64,000 nucleotides of DNA from Psychrobacillus faecigallinarum (GCF_014836595.1 NZ_JACSQO010000001.1:372001-436000); one strand, 5' to 3'; positions 26,546-35,210 are shown, counted from the stretch's first letter. Notes: generated by a model from the letters alone, not told the origin. Made by a program: numbers and translations.

Positions 26546-27289
26546 TTATTTCAGAAATGTCGTCTTTAAAAACTCCTGAGTTCGCTCTTCCTTTGGATGG
26601 CTGAAAAATTGCTCAGGGTTGCCACGCTCGACAATTTTTCCATCGTGCATATACACAATCCAATCCGCTACTTCTCTAGCAAATTCCATTTCATGGGTAA
26701 CAACAACCATCGTCATTCCTTCTTCAGCCAATTTTTTCATAGTTGTTAAAACTTCTCCCACAAGCTCGGGATCGAGTGCCGATGTTGGCTCATCAAAAAG
26801 CATAATTTCTGGTTCCATCGCAAGTGCTCTAGCAATCGCCACCCGTTGCTTTTGCCCGCCTGATAGTTTACTGGGATAGACATCTAACTTATCCTCCAAG
26901 CCTACTTTATTCAGTAATTGTTTTGCTTTCGAGATAGCCTCCTCTTTGTCAACTCCTTTTACCATAATAGGTGCTTCGATAATATTTTCCAAAACAGTTT
27001 TGTGTGGGAACAAGTTAAAATGCTGAAATACCATTCCTACCTTTTCCCTAATTTTATTGAGGTTATCGGTGCCTGGGTCGACTTCATTTCCTTTAATTAT
27101 AATATTGCCGTTATCCTTCCTTTCTAAAAAGTTCAAACAGCGAAGAAGAGTACTTTTACCCGAGCCACTCGCTCCTATTAAACAAACGACATCGCCCTCG
27201 TAAACTGTCATATCGATATTTTTTAATACATGTAAGTCTCCATATGATTTATTCAATTGATTAATTTTAATCATTTCCTTTGTGTCCAA
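26546..27289 (-). CDS. Polar amino-acid ABC transporter ATPase (GlnQ-like)
   Basis: 247 residues. Walker A GASGSGKS near 38-45, Q-loop [10 protein letters not shown], signature LSGGQKQR, Walker [14 protein letters not shown] and VVTHEME H-loop are all present; very close to the GlnQ/TcyC family. It powers import of a polar amino acid. A TTG start with AGGAG nine bases upstream is preferred over the ATG five codons later, whose ribosome site is too close. It is the third gene of the operon binding protein-permease-ATPase. Confidence 0.9.
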   Translation of the reverse strand: MDTKEMIKINQLNKSYGDLHVLKNIDMTVYEGDVVCLIGASGSGKSTLLRCLNFLERKDNGNIIIKGNEVDPGTDNLNKIREKVGMVFQHFNLFPHKTVLENIIEAPIMVKGVDKEEAISKAKQLLNKVGLEDKLDVYPSKLSGGQKQRVAIARALAMEPEIMLFDEPTSALDPELVGEVLTTMKKLAEEGMTMVVVTHEMEFAREVADWIVYMHDGKIVERGNPEQFFSHPKEERTQEFLKTTFLK

Positions 27290-27301
27290 TGTCCTCGTCT
27301 C

Positions 27302-27967
27302 CTATCTGTCACTTACTGCTAATTTCAGTTCAAATCGGTTCACTACGAATGTCAACAGCGCCACTAGCAATAAATAGTAGACTGCTACAATGAGTAAATA
27401 GGTCATTTCGTCAAAATTATTGGATCCTAGTGTTGTCGCCACATTGAACAGTTCATTCATGGAGATAAATGCGGCTAACGAAGAATCTTTTAACCCGATG
27501 ATAAATTGGTTGCCTAAAGGCGGCAGCGCTCGGCGGAATGCCTGCGGAAGAATAACCCTCCGTAATGTCAGTACTTTTGTCATCCCCAAAGAGCGTCCTG
27601 CCTCCATCTGTCCTTTATCGATTGCCTGAATCGCTCCTCGAAGGATTTCGGAAATATAAGCTCCATTATGTAACGCGAGGGCAAATGAAGCAGCCCAGAA
27701 ATCAGGAAGGAGGAAAATCTCGCTTATTCCGAAGTAGAGGATAAATATTTGAACAATTAGCGGTGTTCCGCGGACCAAATAGACATATGCATCTGAAATG
27801 AATTCTAATATTTTTATTTTAGAGATTTTTAATAAGGCAAAGAAAAGACCAATAATTATTCCGAATAAGATAGAAACAGCAGTCAGCTCTAATGTTAAAA
27901 TCATGGCTTGTATGAATACATCTTTTGTTTCTATAAGTGTGTGAAAAAAATGTGAAAAACTTGGCAA
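27302..27967 (-). CDS. Polar amino-acid ABC transporter permease
   Basis: 221 residues, five predicted helices. The His/Glu/Gln-type permease signature is seen in SLGMTKVLTLRRVILPQAFRRALPPLGNQ (EAA loop) near 130-160. A TTG start is used, preceded by AAAGGAAGAAG; there is no ATG within the first 17 codons. It lies 13 bases upstream of the ATPase gene and 33 bases downstream of the binding-protein gene. It forms a homodimeric pore. Confidence 0.88.
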   Translation of the reverse strand: MPSFSHFFHTLIETKDVFIQAMILTLELTAVSILFGIIIGLFFALLKISKIKILEFISDAYVYLVRGTPLIVQIFILYFGISEIFLLPDFWAASFALALHNGAYISEILRGAIQAIDKGQMEAGRSLGMTKVLTLRRVILPQAFRRALPPLGNQFIIGLKDSSLAAFISMNELFNVATTLGSNNFDEMTYLLIVAVYYLLLVALLTFVVNRFELKLAVSDR

Positions 27968-28000
27968 TGTATCTTCTTCCTTTCTTTCCCTGGTATTGAT

Positions 28001-28783
28001 TTATTCCGGTTTAATGGTAATATCCTCACCAAAATATTTGATGCTAATTCGAGTTAGGGTCCCATTTTCCCGGAGTTTCTCCAGCGCTTCGTTTACTCGC
28101 TTCAATAGTTTTGGATTATCCTGGGGCAGCACAATCGCTTGTTCACTACGATCAATTAACTGCTGCTCTTTAATCTTAAATCCTCCCTTTGCAGCATTTT
28201 TCCCAGTAACAAAATCTGTGATTACCGCATCATGACGTCCGCTGCTTAATGCTTGTAAAGCTGTAATATCACTGTCATATGTTTTTATTTTGTCTGTATA
28301 CTTAGAGGCTGTATCGGCATAAGTCGAACCTTTTGCTACAGCAACTTCTTTTCCCGCTAAATGGTCGACAGTCTTAATTTGACTGTCCGGTCTGGTGAAA
28401 ATTTGCGGTCCAGAATAATAGTAAGGCGTAGTGAAGGAAACATGTTCGCTCCGCTGCGAATTAATCGTGTGGCTAGCAACAGCTGCATCCGCACGGCCTG
28501 TTTTTACCCCTTCTACAATCCCTTTGAATTTAATTCGCTTTTGAACCGGCTTAAGACCCATTTCCTTAGCGATGGCTTCGCCAACCTCAATATCAAAGCC
28601 TGACATGGTGAGATCATCATTCATATAACTAAATGGCTTAAACTCACCAGAAGCAGCAAAAACAAATTGATCTTTATGTATAAGTTCAGATCCGTCGGCA
28701 AGCTTATCCTTCTCGGCACAAGCAGATAAAAAGCAAATCACGATCAAACTGAAAACCAATATTAACTTTTTGTTCAACCACAT
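28001..28783 (-). CDS. Amino-acid ABC transporter substrate-binding lipoprotein
   Basis: 260 residues. Signal sequence with lipobox LSAC near residues 18-21, followed by a bacterial extracellular solute-binding family 3 fold (SGFDIEVGEAIAKEMGLKP, AAVASHTINSQRSEHVSFTTPYY, GKEVAVAKGSTYA). It would bind a polar amino acid, possibly cystine or glutamine; the sequence alone does not settle which. The ATG at 28783 and a TTG at 28795 are both possible and the ribosome site AAAGGG is poorly spaced to both. First gene of the operon; the leader contains a strong hairpin at 28890-28929. Confidence 0.87.
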   Translation of the reverse strand: MWLNKKLILVFSLIVICFLSACAEKDKLADGSELIHKDQFVFAASGEFKPFSYMNDDLTMSGFDIEVGEAIAKEMGLKPVQKRIKFKGIVEGVKTGRADAAVASHTINSQRSEHVSFTTPYYYSGPQIFTRPDSQIKTVDHLAGKEVAVAKGSTYADTASKYTDKIKTYDSDITALQALSSGRHDAVITDFVTGKNAAKGGFKIKEQQLIDRSEQAIVLPQDNPKLLKRVNEALEKLRENGTLTRISIKYFGEDITIKPE

Positions 28784-28889
28784 GCTAACTATCAATCCCT
28801 TTCACTCTTATTTATTTCTACAATACCCCTAGCTAACTAAGTAGCTAACTAATGAATGTTTAATACCCCATTTACTCCCCGCATAAACA

Positions 28890-28929
28890 AAAGAGTGTCA
28901 GGCACCTTTAATGGTGCCTGACACTCTTT
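28890..28929. repeat. Perfect 17-bp inverted repeat (REP-like / terminator)
   Basis: Arms 28890-28906 and 28913-28929 are exact reverse complements; the core is GTGTCAGGCACC with a 6-base loop TTTAAT. The same GTGTCAGGCACC/GGTGCCTGACAC palindrome recurs widely in Bacillaceae genomes. On the minus strand TTTTGTTT follows, so it can terminate transcription from the flavin reductase gene or act in the leader of the amino-acid operon. Elsewhere in 28784-29101 no gene is seen. Confidence 0.75.
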
Positions 28930-29101
28930 GTATAACATATTCCTTACACGTTTCATTTTATGAAAGTGGTAGGCTCGCAGAGGGGGGTACATACTGCCTT
29001 TTTACTGCTACGGCTAGAAATGATCTAATTATACCTCATTTACTTATGATATTTTCTTTAAGGAGATCCGATTCTCTACCTATAGTTGCTTTCATAACCA
29101 T

Positions 29102-29665
29102 CTATTCTTTCTCTGCGTATAGTTCTGATTTGAGTTTTTCATTTAACCAAGCAGCTTGCAATAAAGCGCGACTATCTTTAAGTATTTCCTCCGGTTGATT
29201 AGCTTCTCCAATAATATAAGATGAAAAGGGCATATTTAAAAAGTCAAATGTATATTGAAACTGCTGAATAAGAGGCAGCCCCTTTATCCTTGGGTCATCG
29301 CCACCAACAACTACAACGATTGCTCGTATTGTTTTTAAATGCTCTCTCAAATTTGGATATTTTTCATCTCGAATTGCTTGACTAAGTCGGTCTATCATAT
29401 TCTTCATTAAACTTGACATACTATACCAGTAAATCGGTGTTGCAAAGATTAACACGTCGCTTTTCATTATTGCTTCAACCAATCTATCATAATCATCATT
29501 AACTGCCTGAAAGCCATTTCTTGTATGACGTAAATCCACAATCGGTCGAATGTATAAGTCTTTTATATACACTTTTTCATGTTCAATATCTTGTACTACA
29601 AAATCCGCCAAGAGTTCGCTATTTCCACCTTTTCTCGAACTACCAACAAGTATTGTAATCTTCAT
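29102..29665 (-). CDS. NADPH-dependent FMN reductase-like flavoprotein
   Basis: 187 residues, flavodoxin-like fold. GSSRKGGNSELLADF near 8-22 is the phosphate-binding loop and FATPIYWYSMSSLMKNMIDRL near 75-95 the second flavin-contact segment. Such enzymes reduce FMN, quinones, azo dyes or chromate. The ATG follows AAGGAGTACGG. It is transcribed divergently from a LysR gene across a short region holding a palindrome, so the regulator probably controls it. Confidence 0.85.
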   Translation of the reverse strand: MKITILVGSSRKGGNSELLADFVVQDIEHEKVYIKDLYIRPIVDLRHTRNGFQAVNDDYDRLVEAIMKSDVLIFATPIYWYSMSSLMKNMIDRLSQAIRDEKYPNLREHLKTIRAIVVVVGGDDPRIKGLPLIQQFQYTFDFLNMPFSSYIIGEANQPEEILKDSRALLQAAWLNEKLKSELYAEKE

Positions 29666-29751
29666 ATTCCGTACTCCTTCCTATGCATCGCTGTATAAAA
29701 AGTATATAATTGCCTCAAGAATCAATAAAGCTGAATATAATGATTAAATCA

Positions 29752-29766
29752 ATCGGATATTCCGAT
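29752..29766. promoter_or_regulatory. Palindrome in the flavin reductase/LysR divergent region
   Basis: ATCGGA-TAT-TCCGAT, a perfect 6-bp inverted repeat with a 3-base centre. It lies 16 bases before the preferred LysR start and 87 bases from the reductase start, fitting a LysR autoregulatory or activator site. Confidence 0.45.
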
Positions 29767-29781
29767 ATAGAGGTGGAAACA

Positions 29782-30696
29782 TTGGAAACAAAGCATTTAT
29801 ATACATTCTTAACTGCAGCACAGACTTTAAATTTTACTCAAACAGCTAAAATGTTGGATTATGCACAGTCAAGTATTACAGCACAAATCAAATCAATAGA
29901 GGAAGAGCTAGGAACACCTCTATTTGAACGATTAGGGAAACGGATTTTCCTTACAGAGGCTGGTATGCAATTAAAACATTTTGCCGAAAAGATGATCAAA
30001 CTCGATAAAGAAATGCGCGATGCAGTAACAGGTGAAAATGAACTTAAACCAATCTTGACAATTGGTGCACAAGAAAGTCAATGTACATACAGATTACCGG
30101 TTATACTACAGGAATTTATACAGTTGCATCCTCAAGTCAAACTAATATTTAAACCTGTCCATACGAACGAAATTGCAAAGAACTTATTACAAACTGATAC
30201 TCTAGACTTGGCATTCATCACCGATACACGAAAGATTGTGTCAACCATCCATACTGAAACTTTGCTAGAAGAAAATATAATGCTAGTCGCACCCCCTACA
30301 CATCATTTGCATAAAAAAGAAAAACTGACTTTAGAGGAAGTAGCAAAAGAAACGATTTTATTAACCGAGAAAGGCTGTTCTTATAGAACACAATTTGAAA
30401 GTAAGTTCCAACTAGAAGGAATATACCCTGACAACGTGATAGAATTTGTCAGTATTGAAGCTATTAAACAATGTGCGATTGCAGGATTGGGCATTGCACT
30501 TTTACCCAGAATGGTTGTGGAAAAGGAACTTAACAGTGGTTCGTTACTACAATTACCTATTTCTTTAGCATTGAATCAAATTTATACAGAGATAGCTTGG
30601 CATAAAGACAAGCATATCCCCTCTTATTTAGAGGATTTTATTCAAATCGTTCGCGGGCATTACAAGAACATTCAATGTAAAATGAAAGAAACCTGA
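29782..30696 (+). CDS. LysR-family transcriptional regulator
   Basis: 304 residues. HTH at about 1-60 (TQTAKMLDYAQSSITAQIKSIEEELG) and a LysR effector-binding domain with IEAIKQCAIAGLGIALLPR near 235-255. A TTG start at 29782 follows GAGGTGG and gives the typical N-terminus ETKHLYTFL; the open frame continues to 29710 and includes an ATG at 29740, but that stretch contains the palindrome and lacks a ribosome site. It is probably a regulator of the divergent flavin reductase. Effector unknown. Confidence 0.82.
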   Translation: METKHLYTFLTAAQTLNFTQTAKMLDYAQSSITAQIKSIEEELGTPLFERLGKRIFLTEAGMQLKHFAEKMIKLDKEMRDAVTGENELKPILTIGAQESQCTYRLPVILQEFIQLHPQVKLIFKPVHTNEIAKNLLQTDTLDLAFITDTRKIVSTIHTETLLEENIMLVAPPTHHLHKKEKLTLEEVAKETILLTEKGCSYRTQFESKFQLEGIYPDNVIEFVSIEAIKQCAIAGLGIALLPRMVVEKELNSGSLLQLPISLALNQIYTEIAWHKDKHIPSYLEDFIQIVRGHYKNIQCKMKET

Positions 30697-30716
30697 AATA
30701 CTGCCTTCAGGTTTCT
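30687..30716 (+). terminator. Hairpin at the end of the LysR gene
   Basis: GAAACCTGAA pairs with TTCAGGTTTC around ATACTGCC; the left arm overlaps the last codons. The T tail is short. Confidence 0.5.
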
Positions 30717-30820
30717 TGTAAGTAAAGATACTGTACATCAATTTTTTCTTATTCAAGTTCTCCCCCCCTTTAAAACTCTTATTAAATTAAACTAAAATGC
30801 TGCATAAGTTCAATAGAAAA

Positions 30821-30865
30821 AAAGCTTTACTCCTTCTTGGAGTGAAGCACCCATTAGTTGAACAA
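30821..30865. repeat. Dispersed repeat copy 1
   Basis: GCTTTACTCC and GGAGTGAAGC form a hairpin, followed by ACCCATTAGTTGAACAA. Same family as the copies at 31800, 43107, 45198, 45751 and 45901. Confidence 0.65.
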
Positions 30866-30906
30866 GATACTAAAAAATATTAATTATTATAGGCACACTA
30901 AATACA

Positions 30907-31443
30907 TTATTTCATAACTCTCTCTAATATCTCACTAACAAATTTAGTTTTACCCTCAGTGTAAGTTGCTCTGTCTATCGCATTCTTTGCCAAATATTTC
31001 TTTAACTGTTCATACTCAGCAACTGCCTCTGTATTGTTACGAAGATAATTTCTAAATGCTAAATGTCTGGCTAGTTCTTTACTATCTTTATTGCACACAT
31101 ATAAATGGTGTTCAATCCAATTTGTATTTTTTTCATCCCACGGAACTAATGGATCCTTTCTTCCAAAGGCTTCTCTACCCTCAAAACTCCAATTTTCTTG
31201 ATGATAGTAACCTATCTTTTTAAGACCTTCTATAACAGCAGGGAAAACACAATAATCTTCTATTACTACATCTATATCTAGAATTGGTTTGGCACTCAGC
31301 CCTTTAACTGATGTGCTTCCAACGTGTTCCACGCATATTATTAAATCACCTAAAGTTTTTTTAAGGAAACCTTCTAATAATATGAATGATTTTTCCCATT
31401 TCTCGTTGTATGTAACTATTACAATACCAGACAGATTACTCAT
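30907..31443 (-). CDS. GrpB/UPF0157 family nucleotidyltransferase-fold protein
   Basis: 178 residues. The family core HVGSTSVKGLSAKPILDIDVVI near 40-60 contains the GS and DxD residues of the nucleotidyltransferase fold, and HHLYVCNKDSKELARHLAFRNYLR near 110-135 the second conserved block. GrpB members are cytoplasmic proteins of uncertain activity, sometimes fused to CoaE. There is no ribosome site directly in front; instead a short leader frame (31436-31471) with a good site ends within the start codon region, implying coupled translation. Confidence 0.85.
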   Translation of the reverse strand: MSNLSGIVIVTYNEKWEKSFILLEGFLKKTLGDLIICVEHVGSTSVKGLSAKPILDIDVVIEDYCVFPAVIEGLKKIGYYHQENWSFEGREAFGRKDPLVPWDEKNTNWIEHHLYVCNKDSKELARHLAFRNYLRNNTEAVAEYEQLKKYLAKNAIDRATYTEGKTKFVSEILERVMK

Positions 31444-31471
31444 CCGAATTCATTAAAACTAATTTAATCAT
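31436..31471 (-). CDS. 11-codon leader frame coupled to the GrpB gene
   Basis: Encodes MIKLVLMNSDE. It has a strong ribosome site (AAGGGGGAG) eight bases before its ATG, and its stop TAA lies inside ATGAGTAA, which also holds the GrpB start. It could be a coupling peptide, or the surviving first codons of a deleted gene, since MIKL-type starts are common in small enzymes such as acetyltransferases. Confidence 0.4.
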   Translation of the reverse strand: MIKLVLMNSDE

Positions 31472-31514
31472 TATTTTTCTCCCCCTTATAATTGTAACTT
31501 CTATAAAACAGTAT

Positions 31515-31715
31515 TCAGTTCCTTCTTATTAATATCCCTAACCAGCCTCTCGGAGGAAAAGCATTTCCCATTGCAATGTCTTGGAAGGATGAACAATGTG
31601 CCAGCATTTTGGCAACATCCATTTTACCCCATTGTGGTTTTGAATTTCGGCTTAAATTGTCTATTCGGTTTAAAATTTCTTCCTCTGAGTCCGATTGATT
31701 AAAAATATCCTTCAT
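31515..31715 (-). pseudogene. DUF1569 protein, truncated
   Basis: 66 codons of what is normally about a 150-residue DinB-like DUF1569 protein. The N-terminal half is well preserved (SKPQWGKMDVAKMLAHCSSFQD, then FPPRGWLG), and the frame ends soon after at TGA. The ribosome site AAGGGG and ATG are intact. The missing C-terminal half and closeness to the GrpB leader suggest a deletion. The His of the metal-binding AHC motif remains, but the other ligands expected later are gone, so the product is probably inactive. Confidence 0.65.
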
Positions 31716-31799
31716 TTTTGTAACCCCTTTGCATATTTGTTACCACATATCGCTAATTGATTACTGAACTAAATGCCCATTTATTTCAACAAGAAAATA

Positions 31800-31833
31800 G
31801 CATTACCTCATCTTGAAGTAAAGCACCCGTTAG
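31800..31833. repeat. Dispersed repeat copy 2
   Basis: GCATTACCTCATCTTGAAGTAAAGC then ACCCGTTAG. It merges directly into the IS110-end-like segment that follows. Confidence 0.6.
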
Positions 31834-31882
31834 CCATCCATGAAGCGCAGAATCAGTGCTTAACCACAGAGAATGAGAATGA
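31821..31882. mobile_element. Partial second copy of the IS110-remnant left end
   Basis: About 60 bases closely match 44763-44824: AGCACCCGTTAGCCATCCATG, AGCGC-AGAATCAG-GCT hairpin, CCACAGAG-ATGA-AATG. Similarity stops abruptly after 31882. The remaining gap to 32287 is AT-rich and shows no gene, ribosome site or clear structure to me. Confidence 0.6.
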
Positions 31883-32291
31883 TTAGTGGAGTCTATACTA
31901 ATAATCTACCGGAAATAATAGACTTATTAATGTCCAATCTCACTTTTTCTAACTATTAGACAGGGGTCTTCTTAATTATTAATTTGGATATATCTTCTTC
32001 CCCATAAAACACTCTAACTCCTTGATTACAAATTCTAAGAAATAGCTGGAAAAACAGCGGCTCCTTTATTTACTAACATTTTATAAAAGAATGAATAAAT
32101 ACGTTTAAAATATTCAAACACATCAGATTTCCATCACTAAAACTTAATTCAGCAGTTGATTATAATCGTACCCACTTCACCATTTGCTTCTTTTTCATCT
32201 GAGGGTTCGTTTTTAGAATAAGGTAGATCTTTTATTGTAGTTTATAATCCGAATCGTTTCTTGCACAGATGCCTGTTTCTTATTTACTGAC

Positions 32292-32327
32292 AAAAAAGGC
32301 AGCTCCCCCATGAGGGATAGCTACCTT
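32292..32327 (-). terminator. Terminator of the MRJP/yellow-like gene
   Basis: AAGG-AGCT-CCCC arm (32296 on) pairs with GGG-AGCT-CCTT (to 32327) with one mismatch; six T follow on the minus strand. Confidence 0.75.
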
Positions 32328-32339
32328 CGTTTAAGATTA

Positions 32340-33437
32340 TTATGAAAAGGTAGGAGCAGGGAATTCATCAATTCTCATACGAAATAAACTGTATGGTTTT
32401 TCCCGCAAGTCTCTTCCATAATGAAATCTCGCCTGCCGATGTAATTGATTCACTATGACATATAAGTATTGATCGGGGCCAATCGAAAAAGTATCCGGCC
32501 ATAAAATTCTCGGGTCATGTGCGATGGTTTCCATTACGCCATTCGGCAATATCTTCCGGATACTGTTGTTTTCGTAGTCTCCCGCATAAATGGTTCCTTT
32601 TGCGCCGGTGATCATTCCATCAGACGCGCCTTTTTCCCCCCAATACTGCACATATTGGGATAAATTAATGTCCTGTATCCTACTGTCTCTTAGGGCTTCT
32701 GTTGAGATTGAGAACAGCTGTCGGCTGGTTAGCGGAGCATAAAATAAAACCTTTCCATCAGAAGAAATTGCTAAACTATCGGAAGCCAATTTAAATGGGA
32801 AAGTCGAGCCGTCCGGGTTTCGATTCATCAAAATTTCACCTTCTACTTTCGGTAAAAAATAGGGATCAGGTGAAGTTGATATTGCCCCATTTAACCGTCT
32901 AAACGCGTTCCCACTTTCTAAATCTACGACAATAATGCCCCCTGGCCCTCTGGAAGAAGAATCTGTTATATATGCATAGCCTGCTCTTCCAACCCGAAAA
33001 TCCAAACGGACATCATTCAAATAAGTTGTTAGCAAGACAACATCTTCTGTAAAGGTATATACTCTCCTTATTGTATTCGTGCTTAAATCAACAGCAATTA
33101 ATTTTGCTCCCCCTTGAATAGGTTCAGAAAAATTTGGTGCCCCTGTGTCTAATACCCAAAGTGTTCCTCTTCCATCAGCAACGATACTTTGGACACTGAC
33201 GAAAGACATCGTAATATTTCTAGTATTAACCAAATTAGCTTCTAAACTGGGATAAGGCTGCAATTCACCCTCAACAATTTCCGCCACAGTAAATTGAACG
33301 TTGTCTCCCCATTTCGGAAAGCAAACAAAAATACGACCAGTTTCGGAAACGCTGACACCTGTAGGCATAGCCCCATAAAAAGCATGCACCAGTTCAAACT
33401 GCCCAAAATATTTTTCCATAGGTAAAATAGGTTGCAT
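32340..33437 (-). CDS. MRJP/yellow family (dopachrome-conversion-like) beta-propeller protein
   Basis: 365 residues. Repeated beta-propeller blades end in segments such as LWVLDTGAPN, AYITDSSSRGPGGIIVVDLES, FYAPLTSRQLFSI and TIYAGDYENNSIRKI, a pattern typical of major royal jelly protein/yellow family members (also annotated as L-dopachrome tautomerase-related). There is no signal peptide, so the bacterial protein would be cytoplasmic. The ATG follows GAGGAGG. It stands alone between terminators. The reaction is unknown; lactonase-like or sugar/phenol chemistry are options. Confidence 0.8.
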   Translation of the reverse strand: MQPILPMEKYFGQFELVHAFYGAMPTGVSVSETGRIFVCFPKWGDNVQFTVAEIVEGELQPYPSLEANLVNTRNITMSFVSVQSIVADGRGTLWVLDTGAPNFSEPIQGGAKLIAVDLSTNTIRRVYTFTEDVVLLTTYLNDVRLDFRVGRAGYAYITDSSSRGPGGIIVVDLESGNAFRRLNGAISTSPDPYFLPKVEGEILMNRNPDGSTFPFKLASDSLAISSDGKVLFYAPLTSRQLFSISTEALRDSRIQDINLSQYVQYWGEKGASDGMITGAKGTIYAGDYENNSIRKILPNGVMETIAHDPRILWPDTFSIGPDQYLYVIVNQLHRQARFHYGRDLREKPYSLFRMRIDEFPAPTFS

Positions 33438-33641
33438 GTTATCCTCCTCATCAAATTTGAACGAATATACCTATATATGCTGAAGTTTTCTTTTAATGCC
33501 TAGTAATTGATAATTATTTCTATCGTGATTGGATGGGGACAATCCATGTTTATACAACAAATTAACAAATTCTGATTAAATAATATTTCATCACGAGCAT
33601 TTTTCTATAAAGGAATAAAATTATTAGTCTTTCCAAAATCT

Positions 33642-33667
33642 AAAAAAGCATCTCATAAGAGATGCTC
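33642..33667 (-). terminator. Terminator of the coat/adhB cluster
   Basis: AGCATCTC (33647-33654) pairs with GAGATGCT (33659-33666); six T follow on the minus strand. Confidence 0.85.
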
Positions 33668-33686
33668 GAAAACTAACCCGGTATAT

Positions 33687-34823
33687 TTACGGTTTTAGTA
33701 CAACTTTTATACAGTCTTCCATTTTGGTGTCAAATATTTCATAACCATGCTTAGCTTGATCTAAAGGAAGTACATGAGTGACAATATCACTTGGATCAAC
33801 CTTACCTTCTGCAATTAAATTATATATATGCGGCATGTAGTGAATAACTGGAGCTTGGCCAGTCCTAATATTCACATTTCGTTGAAAGATGTCACCCAAT
33901 GGGAATGCATTATAACGTGCCCCATAAACTCCTGTAATTTGAATTGTTCCACCTTTGCGAACAGCTTGACTTGCAATTACTAGAGCTCCCATGGCTCCTC
34001 CTTGTAATTTTAGACCAGATGCAAGAAATTCCAGTGGAGTCATTTTTCCACTCATTCCTACGCAGTCAATGACTACATCTGCTCCACCCTTTGTTATTTC
34101 CTTTAAATATTCACCACAATTTTCATGATCTTCAAAGTTAACTATCTCTACGTTATTCGTACGTTTTGCATGTTTTAAACGATAACCAACGTAATCAACT
34201 GCAATAACTCTTTTAGCACCTTTTAGCCACGCGAATTTTTGTGCTAACAGACCAACTGGACCGCATCCTAAAATTACGACCGTATCCCCTGCTTTCACTC
34301 CCGCATTGTCTACACTCCAAAATGCTGTTGATGCAGCATCTGCAAGTAACACTAAACTTTCATCCGCTACTTCACTGTTTTCTGGAATCTTAAAAGGTGT
34401 AAAATTAGCATATGGAACTCGCATAAATTCCGCTTGACCACCTGGGAACCCACCCGTCGTATCTGAGTAACCAAAATATGCGCCCATTTCTCCATTTTCA
34501 TTCGCATTGTCGCATTGACTTTCTAATTCATTATTACAGTACCAACACTGACCACATGCTATATTAAATGGGATTATAACACGATCCCCTTTTTTAACTT
34601 TCGTTACATCCTTACCGACTTCTTCTACAATTCCCATAGGTTCATGTCCAATAACATAATCCTCTCCTAGGTTCGGTATCATCCCATGAATTAAGTGTAA
34701 GTCTGATCCGCAAATGGCAGTAGTAGTAAGTTTAACTATAATATCATCCGTTTTTTGGATGCTTGGGTCTTTCACGTTTTTTACCTGAACATTTTTAACA
34801 CCTTGAAAAGTAACAGCTTTCAT
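33687..34823 (-). CDS. adhB: Zinc-dependent alcohol dehydrogenase AdhB
   Basis: 378 residues, medium-chain dehydrogenase/reductase. Catalytic zinc ligands Cys38 (AICGSD), His60-Glu61 (IGHEP), structural zinc cysteines 90, 93, 96 and 104 (CGQCWYC then SQC), and NAD loop GCGPVG near 188. It is very similar in text to B. subtilis AdhB, which lies between coat-like genes yraE and yraF, the same setting as here. It oxidises alcohols or formaldehyde adducts with NAD; a role in the spore coat or mother cell is inferred from the neighbours. ATG after GAAGGAG. Confidence 0.88.
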   Translation of the reverse strand: MKAVTFQGVKNVQVKNVKDPSIQKTDDIIVKLTTTAICGSDLHLIHGMIPNLGEDYVIGHEPMGIVEEVGKDVTKVKKGDRVIIPFNIACGQCWYCNNELESQCDNANENGEMGAYFGYSDTTGGFPGGQAEFMRVPYANFTPFKIPENSEVADESLVLLADAASTAFWSVDNAGVKAGDTVVILGCGPVGLLAQKFAWLKGAKRVIAVDYVGYRLKHAKRTNNVEIVNFEDHENCGEYLKEITKGGADVVIDCVGMSGKMTPLEFLASGLKLQGGAMGALVIASQAVRKGGTIQITGVYGARYNAFPLGDIFQRNVNIRTGQAPVIHYMPHIYNLIAEGKVDPSDIVTHVLPLDQAKHGYEIFDTKMEDCIKVVLKP

Positions 34824-34847
34824 TATTGAAATCTCCTTCTTTATTCA

Positions 34848-35210
34848 TTATTTCTTCGGTGGGCTTGGAAACATTCCTTTCCGATTTGTAACGCCCGGAA
34901 AGAGATTTAAATTAGCTATATCTACTGCATTTTGAGCGGATTTAATATCCAAAAGTTTTTGAAGTTCCAAATCATATGGGTTTAACCATTGTTTTTTTAT
35001 CATGAGATCTACAATTTCGGAATATAAGGCAATGGTTACATCAAGTTGCTCCTGTAATAACTTTCTAATTGTAGGTGTTGCCGTTTCTGTCAATGCAATT
35101 GAAAGGTTTCTAATCCCAGTTTTTGTTGATAACAAAAATTCAAGGGCTATCCCTGAATCAGTAAGTTCCGGCATGCCAACAGAATTTATAGGGTCTAAAT
35201 AGTCATTCAT
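34848..35210 (-). CDS. CotF-family spore coat-like protein (YraF type)
   Basis: 120 residues. LTDSGIALEFLLSTKTGIRNLSIALTETATPTIRKLL is the helical CotF core, a ferritin-like four-helix fold seen in spore coat protein F and YraD/YraF/YraG. Such proteins are made in the mother cell and deposited in the coat. The ATG follows GGAGGTCGG. It lies 16 bases after the small gene at 35227 and 24 bases before adhB, so the three form an operon matching B. subtilis yraG-yraF-adhB. Confidence 0.85.
   Translation of the reverse strand: MNDYLDPINSVGMPELTDSGIALEFLLSTKTGIRNLSIALTETATPTIRKLLQEQLDVTIALYSEIVDLMIKKQWLNPYDLELQKLLDIKSAQNAVDIANLNLFPGVTNRKGMFPSPPKK

Noticed and set aside
26546..28783. Naming the amino-acid ABC operon as a cystine, glutamine or arginine system
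   Set aside because: The family 3 binding protein has no diagnostic residues I can rely on, and there is no T-box or S-box leader to indicate the substrate.
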